Assembly: GCA_030077755.1 (NCBI GenBank)
Contig: JAQJZZ010000012.1
Location: 1,364,001 to 1,428,000 of the forward strand
Length of the DNA stretch: 64,000 bases
Origin: Filosporella fistucella
Lineage: Eukaryota; Ascomycota; Leotiomycetes; Helotiales
Direction: 5' to 3'
Both the position numbers and the translations under genes were made by a program. Below the pieces are notes generated by a model that saw only the letters and a program-made list of their open reading frames with translations, did no database searches and was not told the DNA's origin. Below, one piece after another: positions 47,537 through 60,287 of the stretch (its first letter is position 1; each line of letters begins with the position of its first letter).

Positions 47537-50500
47537 TTATAAGACCTCGACAACGCGGTCCCGGATCTCATGATTCCGTATCGAGTCGATAAAAGCAGAT
47601 ACGCCATTCCAGATTTGAGGAACGCGGTTATAGAGCATTGCTAGAATGATGATGACGAGGAGAGGAATCTATTAGAGTTAGAATGGTAACTATTATAGGC
47701 AAGAAGAAAGAACGTACCCAAATGAAGAAGAGATTCCTATCCCTACTCAGCCTCTTCACCTTCTCTGCATGTGCCAACCTTAATTGATCTTGCTGTTCTC
47801 GGGTAATGGTATGTTCCTTGCCAATACGAACAGTATCAAGCTTCACTGGTCGCTTAGTCATAGTCGAGCTCTCAGCCATGGTTGAACTCTCTCCTACATC
47901 AAATAGTTCGGAGCATTTGTTGTCTGCTACGGCGTCAGCAGCAGCTTGAGTAGCTGATGCTCGCTTGGTATCGAGGTCTCGCTCTCCATGAGGGAAGATA
48001 TCTTCATATGCAGGAGGCGCTGCAGGAACAGTTCCAGAGAAAAGATCCCACCATTTGTAGTCTTGTTCTTTGGCACCATCTGGACGGTTGTTACCAACCA
48101 AGTTGCTGATACGACGTACCATAGGAGCGGTTGGGAGGTAAGCTTGGTAATCAGGTAAAGTGGGCATCTGTGGGAGATTCGGAAGGTTGAGATGCATCGT
48201 CTGTTGAATGTGCTGGATATGAGCGGTGAGTTGATCTCTGAAAGCAGTCATTGCCGCAGTTGGAGATGCGAGTCCAACAGGTGGACCGATTCCAGGTAGT
48301 TCCAGGACTGGATCCTTTTCATCGGCCAGCTCTTCTTGGCTGGAGATTTTCTGAGCACTTGGTCTTCTCGACCTCATCCAGAAAGCACCATCATGAGCTG
48401 CATCTGCATCTTCATCCTCATACTCCTTGTCATCATCACTGTCGTCGCTTGTATTGTATCGATCAGCAGCTGGAGGAGTTGCAGGTTCCCATAACGACCT
48501 CAATGATGTCGCACTGCTAGTTCTGCTTCTCAAAGACCCGCCACTGCGAGTTCTCGAGTGATGTTCAATGCGCCGAGTAGCACGTTGAACGTCGTCAGAA
48601 GTTGACATGTCGGAAGGAGTGTATCCCTGGAGACTTCGCACGGTAGGATCAGCACCACTAAGCATCAACCTCCTAACAATTTGAGGATGGTTGTGAAGGG
48701 CAGCAAAATGCATTGGTGTGAACCCTCCCTTGTCTCTCGGTTCAGGATTGGCTCCACGAGCAAGAAGGGCTGCAGCGAATCGATGAAGCCCAAGTGAACA
48801 TGCTAGATGAAGCATTGTCTGTCCAGAAGCTCTTCTAAGATTTAGACGAGGCATATACGGGCTGTCGTCAAGATCAATCAGATCCAAGCATCTTAAAAGT
48901 GTTGCCTCAACGTCGACACCAAAGGTAGCAGCATTGAAACCCGATACTTGACTAGAACTACCACCAGTCGGTGAAGGTCCTGCAGATCCACCCCACGATG
49001 AAGGTCCATCACCAACAATTCTTCTTGCCAGGTCACGGACGTCTTCCATTTTACCCGTCATCTTGTGATGTAAGACTGAAAGTGCAGTTCTAATAATCTG
49101 CTGCTCGTCATCATCGACGTATTTGAAGAAGGCGGTTTGTTTTGGGATTGGAGGTGCGGGGTAAGCTTGCATCTGCTGCTGCTGGTGTTGATGCTTGAAC
49201 GTAACTGCTACTGTTCCAGCGAAAGCTGAAGGGGGAAGGAGGCAAACAAGTGAAGTCTCTCCCCAGAAAGTAGTGGTTGTAGCTTTCGAATCTCCAAACA
49301 TCACTTCCAAGCCTTGGCAAAACCCACTACCAAGACAAGTGACCTCAATGCCACCAGCTTTCGGTCCCTCGTTGGGGATCAATTTATGAATCGTTGGCGG
49401 TCTGTGAGGGTTCAAGCTCAAAGGAATACCATATAGGCCATTTGCAACAGCTTGAGCGATTTGAGCTTGTTGCTGTTGATAGGCTTGAACTGTGTTTCTC
49501 AATCCATTAGGGCTTGGTACACGGCTTGGATGAGCCGAAGCTGGTGCAGAGTAAAGTTGGTGCATAGCCAAGTTGTCCATAGACTGCGAGCGATTACCAC
49601 TGTTAAAAAAGACCTGGTCGTTACTGTTTGGTGTAGGAGGGCCAGTGTTGTATTGGGCAGGGACGTTTGGAATTGTCGAAGGAGGCTGACCAAATTGTTG
49701 ATCGGCAGGAATTGGGAAGGATGTTAGATTAGGAGTAAATGGTGATGGAGCAGACGAAGTCGTCGCACTCATCCCACCAGTTGGAGGGCCCTGCATAGCA
49801 GAAATATCACCAGTCTCCAATCTAGTCATTGCCAATCCACTCGGAACTTTACTCGATCCACTGGCTTTTCTCTTCTTCGATGATGGACCAATTTGAGCCG
49901 AAGGTGAAGATTGCCTTGATAGGTTTCTTGGTGTCATAGTAGCTGAAGTCGTCTGAGAAGCTGTAACACTGGCAGGATTCGAGTACTGGACGTTGAAATT
50001 TCGTTGCATTGCTTGCAAGTCGGAACTCGAGTGTGAAAGTCGGAAAGGAGCCATAGCGCCAGTAGGGCCATTCATATCAAATGAAGCATCGAATGTCCCG
50101 GATCCAGCATAAATCTGGCCATCAGATCCTGAGGAATTCTGAGTCGCCAAAGTAGGGATGTTATGTGTCTTGTGGTCGTCAGTAATCATGATTGAAGACG
50201 TCATCTCTTGGGCAATCAAGCGATCTTGGTAGTCCTTGATAGTAAGAATAACTTGGAATCCAAGCTTCTCATTTTGATGCCGACAATAGCAAGCAATACG
50301 CATAGGCGCATCAACTTGCATTGCTCCTTCAGGCACGAAAGGCTCGGCTCGATCTCCAGTAGCCTCGTTAGAAGGCTGGCTAGTAGGTACCTGCCAGTCC
50401 TTAATCTCATGGGTGTTGAAGACAATCACACGTTTGGCTTCATCCTTATGCCACGATTCTTCCTCTTCAACCTTCTTCACCTTCTTTCGTGCTGCTCGCT

Positions 50501-51928
50501 TCCTTTCTCTGGTTATACACCCTGGACAGATCTTGACATCACCTCCGTTCAAAGGCTTATTCTCGTCGTCTTCCTCTGATCCACTATCTCCTGGTGATTC
50601 GACTTTAGTGGATTCTCCAGCTGCGGCTCTCTCGAAAGCTCGGCGACGATTCTCTGGATTCTGCATCGCACTAGTACAGACAAGTGTCGTATACAATTCC
50701 AAAGTATCTGGCGACCTTTCCGCAGACGGTTTAGCCAAAAGTTTAGGCTTTGATATTGTATGAGTAGGAAGATGCAATTTTGTGACACCCATTGGCATGG
50801 GGAAAAGAGTCATTTTGATAGGAATCTGGGTTTCCACTCGCGATTTTAGCGGTGTGGGGTGAACAGTCAAAATCGGTTTGTATGGAGCTCCCATGTTAAA
50901 CGCCTGTGGTGGGGTGATCCTCTGCATTGGTTGTGGGTTCAGTTGTGGCATTGGTGGTGGTATTCCATTATTCTGGTATCCTCCCATGTTTGTAGCCCAA
51001 TTCTGATTTTGTGGTCCTCCACCAAGCATGGTTCCACTCACAAACTCAACGCCAGTTCCAGGAGAAGGTGAATTATTAAAGAATGCTGAAGGTGAAGATT
51101 CTTGGCTCGTAATCATTGCAGATAGAGGGGAAGCCTCCCTAGAGGTTGTGGTTGTGAGGCCATTCATAGACTGAGTGACCGAATGTTGCTGAAATCATTA
51201 GTATAGAACAAAAACCGACATGTTGGACCTACCGAGTTCACCTTATTGTGATTCTTATACTTCGTTTTCATCATTGGAGAGTGTTTCCTCGGCGTATCGT
51301 ACTTAATCGTGGGCATCTCGGGAGAATCCATAGCTACCCCAAAAGGACTGGGACTGCTCGCGGCACTCTCAAAATCAAAATCATTCTCCATCGTCTTGTC
51401 GCTGAACTCAAAGTTGGTATTCATCGAAGAAGGATTGATGGTTCCATCGAAGTCTCCGTAAGCCGACGCATCATTTCCTGCGATCATATCTTCCACTTTC
51501 CAATCCCCCATCACGGTATCGTCATTCATCATGACGTCTCCTGAAGTCAGCGCTGACCTGGAAGAGTCAGAGCTGGACTTGCGTTTATATCCGGCAGATG
51601 AATCGGAGGCTGAGTCTTGATATGAACCGGCCGGGGAGGCAGTCGAAGGAGCAGAAAGCGATTGCTGTCTGGTGTCCAGCAGCGAATGCTGATCTGGTAG
51701 AGGAGATTTGTGACTTGCGGGATTAGGAGAGCCAAAATTAGTTAGGAACTGCGAATTATCCGTCGCAAAGTCTTCGTCTGCCAGAAAGAGGCCGGGACTG
51801 TTCGCTCCTTCCAGACTGGAATTGAAGAACTCGAAATCAGGGTCCGTATCGAGTCGTCCTGACATGTCCGAATCAAAGATGAATGGCGGCGAACTCGCAG
51901 AGTATACAGGCTCTGCCGTCGTCGGCAT
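47537..51928 (-). CDS. Spt23/Mga2-like membrane-tethered transcription regulator (IPT/TIG + ankyrin)
   Basis: Three exons: 51928-51233, 51188-47718, 47668-47537 (introns 44 and 49 nt), 1,432 residues. Yeast Spt23/Mga2 sit in the ER/nuclear membrane as inactive precursors, are cut by the proteasome and switch on OLE1 and hypoxic genes. Domain order: long Ser/Pro-rich N-terminus; conserved region with LTVHPTPLKSRVETQIPIKMTLFPMP and CPGCITRERKRAARKK; IPT/TIG domain (PTIHKLIPNEGPKAGGIEVTCLGSGF, near residue 860); two ankyrin repeats (GQTMLHLACSLGLHRFAAALLARGAN, GGFTPMHFAALHNHPQIVRRLMLSGADP); acidic stretch; C-terminal transmembrane helix. The third exon is essential: unspliced reading gives a wrong end at 47628, while splicing gives WIPLLVIIILAMLYNRVPQIWNG and stop at 47537. 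Start chosen at ATG 51928 (MPTTAEPVYSAS). Confidence 0.92.
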
Positions 51929-54900
51929 GACCCTTTTCTGGATCTGCAAAGTTTTGTGGCACAGTATGATTGTATGTCTAGGAGGTTGAATGATGTAGTT
52001 TTTCTCCAGATCGCAAAGATGACCGAATGCACGCTACGGAAGCAAGTGCTCGCTGTGCTGTGGCGACAATTATCGATTATCGATGTCCTTCTCTGAGCGC
52101 CTGGTCGAGTGGTACAGTACTAGGTAAGAAATGCTTTATACCGATCCTCCTCAATGTTTCATACCATTCTGGAATTCGAGGTTATGCTGGAGTGCAGTGT
52201 GGTTTCGTGGAGAAGGCGGTTTTTTTGGCGTCACCGCCAGGGTAGGGCTTTACCGGTAAACGGCCAATTCTTGTATTGATGATGTCGGAAAGGTGTCCTC
52301 TCTCTCTCTCGCTGCTTCGTGTCGTTCGGTCTGCCTATGCTTTCTCGTGATGACTGTTTGCGAGGCAACTGGACTGAGGCTACGACTCAACGAGGTTGCT
52401 GAAGGCGACCTGAGTAGGCAGGCAGGCACTGGCAGGCAGGTTTGTGTCGGGTTGGCCACGAAATGGAGTCGCGGGTGGAGTCGATGCCCAGGCTGAACGT
52501 CCTGCAATTATTGTGGTTGATTGGTGTGCGAATTGCGCTAGGCGGCCTGCTGTCAAGGTGGAGAAGAGAGGAGAAAGAGGAGGAGACGGTTTGCAGATAT
52601 TACGTGGGCGTAAGAGTGAGTAGACTCAGTGGAGTAGAAGAAGGTAAGGTAACTTGCATGAAAACTCTGTAAGATTATTGTGTGAATGTACAATCAACAA
52701 TTGTTAAAAAAAAAAGAATAAATTATATTTTGTCTGAAAAGACGGTCTGTGTTGGAATTCATGAAGTCGCCATTCATTCGGTGCAGTCTCACTTTGTGCG
52801 TGTGCGAGACAGCTCTAGACTGATAACGCACTGGATGGACCCTTTCTAAGTCGAGTAATATCTCGAACCTTTCCACTGGATCTTCCCTATCTAAGTCGAG
52901 TAATATCTTAAACCCGACCACTCACCATCATCATAGAAGAAACGAGCTCAATTGGTACTCCTATTGTCATTTTCGAGTCTATTTGATGCCATTTCTATGA
53001 GTTACTCTCTACTCTCCAGTCGCCCTCTGTCAAATACGCCGCCGACATGCATCTCAGTCGGTACTCTACACCGATAGTGCTCTTATTCAATCGAGAGGCA
53101 ATTGTTGGCCGCTGGCTGGCTGATAATTGCCTCTACCTGGTAACGGTGAGTTGAGCTGCTGCTGCATCTCAGGAACCGACGCAGGGTTCAAGGGGAAAAT
53201 CGACTGTCACTCCTTATAATTCTCGTTATTGCGAGAGTTTCTCATCACCCATCGATGCCATTACGAATACCAACATCTCATATCACTCCTCTCACATCAA
53301 CTCCCTTCTCCTCCCTCCACATCTCTCCGCCCCCATAGCAAAAGATAGTTCCCCCTCCCTCAAGGAGAAAAGACCGCCCCAGAAAAACCATATCATGCAC
53401 CTCCAAACTCTGATTCTCTCCGTACAATTCCTTTCCCTGTTCTCGCCGATCCATCACTTCTTCCACACAGCCCAGCACATTGGCTACATTAAGCAGCCAA
53501 GATATCAGAGTTATGGTAGCCACTCTAGCCACTGACCACACCCATTCTATTACTCACCAACCTCATTCAAGCCACGCGGGATTGCTCGCCGTTTTGCCTC
53601 GTTTTTGCCTTGTTCAAACAACACCTTATTATGAGCTACTGCAAGGCCTAACATGGACCCTCTAAATACCAAGACGGCTCACTCTGACATCGTTGCTGCA
53701 TGTTTAAGGAACTAGATACTGTACGGTGTGAACAGTGGGTTCGCAAAGTCCAGTAGACTCTTGCAAGCTCCAGCCACAGTTTACCGTCTACCTGTTAATT
53801 ATTACGAACGCAATACTTCAGAACCGCCACTACTGCACGTAGGTATGCAACCTCTCTAATTCTTTCCTGCTTACTTTGCCATCTCATCCACCTACAATAC
53901 GGAGGTATTCAAACACCAATTCCTCAATTCGTCATCTCAATAACCGTAGCCGTTCCTGGGTACGGATTCATATCCGTCCGTCTCCACCCGTCTCTTATCC
54001 TTCCTTATCCTCCTTATCTCTCGGGGATTTATTTTATGTGCTGCATGGCATTCGGTCCTTCGTTCCTTGCTCCTCACCCTTTTGCTTTAAATCGACATAT
54101 CTTGACTATTTCAGGAAAACGGGGTTTTGCGGCTACCTATGGCTAGATCCAGAGCTAGATCTCTGGGAGTGATGTGCACATCAACCTCTGGAATACGAAT
54201 CAGTATTATTGTAACTCGCTTTGAATCTAAGTGGTAGCTCGAGAAACACAAGCCATCCGAATGCAAAGAGACCAATTTTATACCTGTGCATAAATCTGTT
54301 ACTAATTACACCTTTTTAATGGCAAATGTCTGTGAGCCCCAAGACTGACTTTGAGACCTCCATTTCCGTCCCGACGAACCCTAAAAACGCAGGAGTAAAA
54401 CTTTATAGATCTCAGATCATACTAACTCCAAAAGTCAGACCTCTAGCGCTACGGTACTTCATGCTCTACCAGCAACTTTATACCTCCTTACTGAAGCATT
54501 CATAACCTTAGTATCCTGTATGCCGTCTCATCCCACATATCATACCTCAAATGCAGGATTAAAACCTTACAAAAGTCCCCCTGATCTGAATACTACTGTC
54601 ATACTATGGGACCGCCGTTAAAGCCCCCACACTATTTCAATATACATCTTGCCGTCCTTTCCCGAATCCCTTCACTTGTCTCCTCCTCCCCGAATGGCTT
54701 CATCATTCTCCCTCGTTTTCTCTCCACAAGCAAATATCACGTGCCTCGCGTCGTTTGAAGGATTTCCCCCTCCCACAACCGTCAGCTCCAATAGACTAAG
54801 CAACCAATATCAAGCCCTCAATTCCGCTCCTCTTTCCAGCACCCAAATTCAGCAACGCCCCCTGCATCAAACCTCACCCCCATCCAAGCCAGGAAACAAA

Positions 54901-55719
54901 ATAGGGAAATAAACGAACATGCAAGACATCGACATCTATTCCTCCATCTCTCTCCGTTTTCAATCCGATTGGTATCCATTACCCGGCTGCAAGGGTGCAC
55001 TTCCGGAGCACTAACCGTCGAACTTACTTACGATGCATAGGCGTCCTCAATGCAGGTATGCATGCATATGCAGAGAGGAAGGAAAGGTGTTGAAGACATG
55101 GGATATTCAACGGCTTGGTCTCGCTGTAGGGTTGGGAGGAGGTTGGTTGGTAGGGAAGTGTGAGGTATAAGGTAGGGAGCAAGTGAAAGGGGACAAGGTA
55201 TGTAGATAGAGAGATAGATAGACAGATATCTAATAGGGAAACATCAGCATGCATGAATGGAATGATTGATAACTGTCGTTGCATCAACCTTCCCTAATTT
55301 GATAGGTTGATATTTGAGTATCACAATCATCAATACGAGTTGTTATCTAGCTAGCTGCAAGAGGCTTGCACAGCAATGTGTTGATATTGATTTGACTAAT
55401 ACCGACATAGGTGCCGGCTGGTCTAGGACCGAGCCAGCTCCCGAGGGTAGAAGTATAAGTACAAGTACAAGTAAGTATCTTGTACCTTTTTCCGCAAGAC
55501 TGCAAAATTCATAGCCGAACCCTGCACCATCTGCCATTGCCATTTACGTCGACACTACCTCTTTCTGCCCACGCACCTTATCAAGCAGAGCAATACCTTG
55601 GGCACCTCTAGATGGAATATAAGGAAGGTTTTCCGAATAAAATCTCCTCCGGTCCTGCCTGCGAATGCTGCTTCCTTGCAATCACCTCACCATGATCACC
55701 CTTGTTCCCCCTCTTACAC
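51929..55719. other. 3.8-kb intergenic region
   Basis: No gene supported. Contains promoter DNA of the Spt23/Mga2-like gene, a 45-bp tandem duplication (52831-52919), and several simple GATA-like tracts near 55200-55230. Reading frames such as 53278-53541 (-) and 52250-52507 (-) have no family features. Confidence 0.4.
52831..52919. repeat. two-copy tandem repeat, 45-bp period
   Basis: Copies at 52831 and 52876 start CTGGAT and share the exact word TCTAAGTCGAGTAATATCT (52844-52862 and 52889-52907), with a few differences elsewhere. Confidence 0.8.
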
Positions 55720-57608
55720 TCAATCATGCCTATCGCTCTCAATGTGTACCTGCTCTCCATCATCCGGGAAACGAATCGTCCTATCAGTAGCTATATGCAC
55801 AGGCGTAGTCGGACGGACTATGTCTAATGACACAGGGGTAGCCGTTCCAATCTGAGGTTCTCGAATGACAGTACCACCAATCCTATAAATAGGACGTGTG
55901 GACGTAGCTCCAGAATGAGTTGGCGTGGACGATCCAGAAGGTGCCTTTCTGCCTCTTTTCCTCTCTCGAAGAACACCAACACCAGGCGATGATCTAACTC
56001 GGTCGCCGATGTGAAATCCTTCAGGCTCCTCATTACCCTGAGAAGTGAAGGCTCGGGAGAGGGTTCGAGGCAAGAAGAATCCTAGCTTCCCCAAGGGTAT
56101 GGAAAGGCCATGTACAACCTGGAAATGTTAGATTTGGAGGGTAAGCGCTGGAGAGAACTTACAATGCTACAAATAGTCAAGAACCAGACGACAACCATGA
56201 TTACCTCCCCTAGAACTCTAGCATCTTCTCGCTGAACGCCATCTACAGTAATATCCTCAAGAAATTCAAGACTGATATACAGATAGAATATAGCAGATAC
56301 ACCAATAGGACCGAAGAAACCAACAAAGATAGCTTGACGCTTCTCTTCGATTTGGTGAATAAGTTTGTGCATGGCAAAAACAATGGGAAGACGTCTAAGG
56401 ATGTCAGTTCATGGATCAAAATTAGGGGAAGCAGAATGCAAACCTTAACAATAAAATCAATATACCGAGAAAGATCAATCGATATATAGGGATAACAGCA
56501 TTCTCTCTGAACATCGCCCATGGACAAATAGCTCCAAACCAGATGAAAACAGACAAATTAAGCAGCATATCAATTGTAGGTTGCAAAGAATCGTCTAATG
56601 TTTCAAGACGAAACCAATCATCCCATGTGAAAGCATTTCCTGCAATGAAGCAGGCAAGAACATCATCACTGCCTATCATACCACAAGTTCCTACAGTGAA
56701 TAGGGCAAGTGTGATGGCAAAGACTAGGAAGCTCTCTCGATCGATGAACTTCTTTTCTTCGGCCCAGTGAAGAAGTTCTTTGGCTATCCAGCCTACCGCC
56801 CAGCCGTAGAGGATACTGAGAATAATGGTGTAGCCCAGCGTTTCGCCAAACCAGAGACCAATAGCTTTTCGAACTCCTCCATGTTGACCTGCACCACCTT
56901 CGCCTGTATACTTAATCAAGTAGAGGGCTAAGAAGAGGTAGCTATAACTAAATTAGCCAAGTGTAGAAAATGTCCTGTTAAAACATACGGATAACCGAGT
57001 CCATCATTTGCCCCGGATTCTGCAATAATAATCTTCTGCAAGCTCTTCGGTATATTCTTATCCGCAAACTTCCCCTTCACAATACCATTCGACAACACCG
57101 GATCCGTAGGCGTGACGCAGGCACCCACGGCCAAAGCATGTAGAAAAGACAGATTCGGAACCATAGCCCATACCAACAAACTACTCGCAATCCACATACA
57201 AGCCATAATCGGCCCCAGGAGAAGCGACAAAGCTTTCCATTCCGTCTTCAAATATCGGCTCGGTAGCTGCACACCGGCAAGGACCAGTTGTACTCCGAGT
57301 ACAAGTCGGCTGAAGTATAGTGTTACGGCATTGAGATTTGCTTGGGAGCCGGTGTACTCGAGTGGTTTGACGAAATTGGTAGCATGTGGAGAGAAGGTTA
57401 CTCCCGCGAGCAGAGATATGACTATTTACAAGATTATTAGACCCATAATATATAAACAATTGCAAATCAGCAGAGAGATAGAATACTTACGTGCTTCGGA
57501 AAGATAAAATCGTTCCTTGAACAAATAAGATACCAGTCCGAATAGCGTGATGAAGCCGCCAAGCACCGAACAAACGATGTTGAAATTCGTCACGGCAAGA
57601 GTTGGCAT
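55720..57608 (-). CDS. Nha1/Sod2-type plasma-membrane Na+/H+ antiporter
   Basis: Exchanges Na+ or K+ for H+ at the plasma membrane (CPA1-type, fungal Nha1 branch). Five exons: 57608-57491, 57421-56989, 56941-56444, 56394-56163, 56118-55720 (introns 69, 47, 49, 44 nt), 559 residues. The N-terminus MPTLAVTNFNIVCSVLGGF and SYLFKERFYLSEALISLLAG are typical; about 12 transmembrane segments follow. Key blocks: GVQLPSRYLKTEWKAL, GACVTPTDPVLSNGIVKGKFADKNIP (conserved transport Asp within TPTDP), ESGANDGLGYPYLFLAL (ND motif rebuilt across intron 2), GCMIGSDDVLACFIAGNAFTWDDWF-like stretch, and RRLPIVFA. The cytosolic tail is short (about 125 residues) relative to yeast Nha1 and basic (LRERKRGRKAPSG). 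The upstream in-frame Met at 57725 would add 39 residues; I chose 57608 because it matches family starts. Confidence 0.93.
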
Positions 57609-59138
57609 GCTGGGCAATCCACTGAAAGGCCTAGGACGAGACCTGTCAAGGAAATACCAAGATAATACCGTAGATAGGTATTGGTTAGCTGACTCCGGTA
57701 TCGTCTGCTTGGCTATAAAGAGCAAGCAGAGGCTGGGAGTAAATAATTTGACTTGATGTTATTGAATCATTGAAATGTGAGGATCGATGTATGTCCGTGT
57801 AGCCCGCCACTTTGCTACCTATTTTGCGACTGCAGATGATCTATAGATATGTAATACGAGAATTGAAAAGTGAATTTTCTTGGGAGGATCATGCGATTCG
57901 AAAATGGCAGTTACTCAACATGGAAGGAAGGAAAAGCAAGCAAAAGGGCAGCATTGCCGCTTATCGTCGCTATCGCCTGCAGGGTTTTCGCTCGTCATGA
58001 TGGTTCCCACTTTTTAGACTTGGCATGTGCTCTACAGGGATTGAGGGCACTGCAGGGCTTCAACAGCAATTAATCTATATTATTGAAAGGATTTGGGACT
58101 AGTACGGGGAAACATATTACTTAGAGGCCATCTTGATTTCGAACTTTCCTACATGTAAGGTGTAATCAGATTTCCATCCGGAGACAGGTCAGCACAGGAA
58201 GTTAATCTTCCTACTTTGTAGACAATAGCTAGGTAGCGTCAGGGTTAGGAAGGGAACATCCGCTGTAAGTCGCGGCTCGGAACCTCCCAATATCAAAACT
58301 TCTTAGCAGATTTCAAGCGCTTTAATGCAAATCATATGTAAGTCATTACCTTTAAAATGTGTTCCAAGGTACTTCAAAGATAGGTTTTCTTTTGTTCTAA
58401 TCTAAAAAGATTTTTCATCACACCTTTAAAACTTAAAAACCTGCGGTTGGAACCCTATTACTACGGTCTATCTTACTTGAAGCTTACGCCCGATTTGACA
58501 CCCACCCTGCCTCGATACTGCAAACTTGAACCTGAATCCTCATGCAAAGACAATGAAGTGAAAAGAAGAGCCTATTATTAGCTTGCATAATCAAATCTTG
58601 GGTGGGTTGCACGACAACTGAAAATCTAGACTTTCCGACTGTTGAAGATAGCTTGAAGTAGCTAAGACAAATACATAAACTGGATTTTACAACTTGAAAA
58701 GCTTTATAGGATGTTTACTGGTAACAATTCCCCGTTGTTCTTTTCCCATTTCACAACCTCTTCTCTGGGGCCAATGCCCTCTCCAATTCTTTCCACTTCA
58801 AATTGATGAACAAAAAAGTTGAAGGACGGTTCGATATAGATGTAGTATATAGACTAGAACAAAGAATATTTTCTCGATTGTGCAACATAGCTATTGCACG
58901 AGTAGATATTATATAAAAGCCTGAGCCTTGTCAACTGGGTATTAATTTCCTCCATTCCAATTAGCCTTTGAAGAACATTCGTCCTATTCCATTCCATATC
59001 ATTCCGTCAAACGCCATGCCAAGGTAGCTAGCTATATGAAGAATGTCATATCAAGCCAAACAGACATATCATCTGTCATCTGTGAATCAGATGGAGCCTA
59101 TATTACCACTCCTTCCAAACAGGTTCTGTCCCTTCCCA
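57609..59138. other. intergenic region upstream of the antiporter gene
   Basis: Promoter of the antiporter and 3' flank of RNase H1. No gene or clear repeat seen. Confidence 0.4.
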
Positions 59139-60287
59139 TCACCTTCCCCCCATAGCCCCTCTAACAGCCAGTCTATCAGCCGCCTCATTGCCCACATCCA
59201 TATTATGTCCCCTCACCCAAGTAAACCTCGTTTCTCTCCCCTCCCTATCTCTCGCCTCAACCAGCTCCCGAATTCCTTTGATTAAATCCACATTCTCAAC
59301 CGCTTTACCTGCAGAGGTCGTCCATCCCCGTCTCTGCCAGCTGGAATACCAGACTGTGGAGCAGTTGATCGAGTAATCAGAATCGGTGATGATTTCCATG
59401 TCTTGGGTCAAAGACGCCGTTTGGAGAGCGCGGAGAATAGCGGTCAGTTCAGCACGGTTGTTGGTTTGTGGAGAGCCAGCTAGGGGTTCTGAGAGATTCC
59501 TTGGTAGGTCAGTTGGTTTGGTTCTGAGAACCTTGGAATGGATCGGAGTAGTGGTGATATAAAGCTTACCTTGGATCATCAACACCAAAGAAAACACCTA
59601 CTCCAGCCCGAGCTCCAGCTTGTCCATTTCCCCTCGCGCTACCATCAGTATATACCCTCACCATGTTGCCCTCTCCAGTACTCCCTCCATTGAGCCTTGT
59701 TTTCTTCTTCTTCGGTTCTTCTACCACACTACTGGCTGCTTTCCCCGTCGCCTCAGCGCCCTTCTTCCCCTCTCTCCCTCCCCCTTTGGGGGCACTGACC
59801 TTTCCACCACTCCTCACAAATTCCTCTGCTTCCTCCCTAGTCTCGAACTTCTTATATTTCGGTCCTTTGACATCTGTGATTTGCTTCAGGGCATCGGGCC
59901 ATTGTGTGTATACACCTGGTACTTTGCCTACTGCTACACCATACCATTTATCTGGTTGGCCTGGAGTGGTGGCTGCTCTGCCGGCAACGAAATCATCGGC
60001 TTCTTTTTTGCTGGGAAAAGATTTATCTGCAGAGAATCGTGTTAGCATCATGCCTAGTTTCCCGACTGCGCTTGTGTCTCTATTCGCCATCGCAGTCGTC
60101 AAGAATGACCATATGCAGTAAGCAAATGACAAAGAAATTGTAACCTACAGACAGCGCCCTTGAAGCCCGTAGTATTTGCCTGGCACTCTGCCCAGGTCAA
60201 ATAAACACCCGGTCTCTTGCCTGCCTTCACAGCATAGTACTTCATTTCTCCCTCTGCCAATTTCCGTTTCTTCCCTGCAAACGACAT
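59139..60287 (-). CDS. ribonuclease H1 with two N-terminal hybrid-binding domains
   Basis: Degrades RNA of RNA:DNA hybrids. Three exons: 60287-60149, 60026-59570, 59499-59139 (introns 122 and 70 nt), 318 residues from ATG 60287 (MSFAGKKRK). Domain 1 (KYYAVKAGKRPGVYLTW...FKGAVYKSFPSKKEADDFV) and domain 2 (WYGVAVGKVPGVYTQWPDALKQITDVKGPKYKKFETREEAEEFV) are two copies of the RNase H1 N-terminal RNA/DNA-hybrid binding fold; intron 1 splits the first. A basic linker follows. The catalytic domain keeps its acidic residues: Asp in RVYTDGSARGNG, Glu in NNRAELTAI, Asp in ITDSDYSINC, Asp in GNEAADRLA; HNMDVGNEAAD gives the final His/Asn region. The frame stays open upstream of 60287 for 129 more codons, which leaves the true start uncertain. 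Confidence 0.93.

Noticed and set aside
47628..51167. Taking the long open frame as the full 1,179-residue protein
   Set aside because: It misses the first exon (232 codons) and reads through the last intron; splicing gives a 1,432-residue protein with the expected membrane helix.
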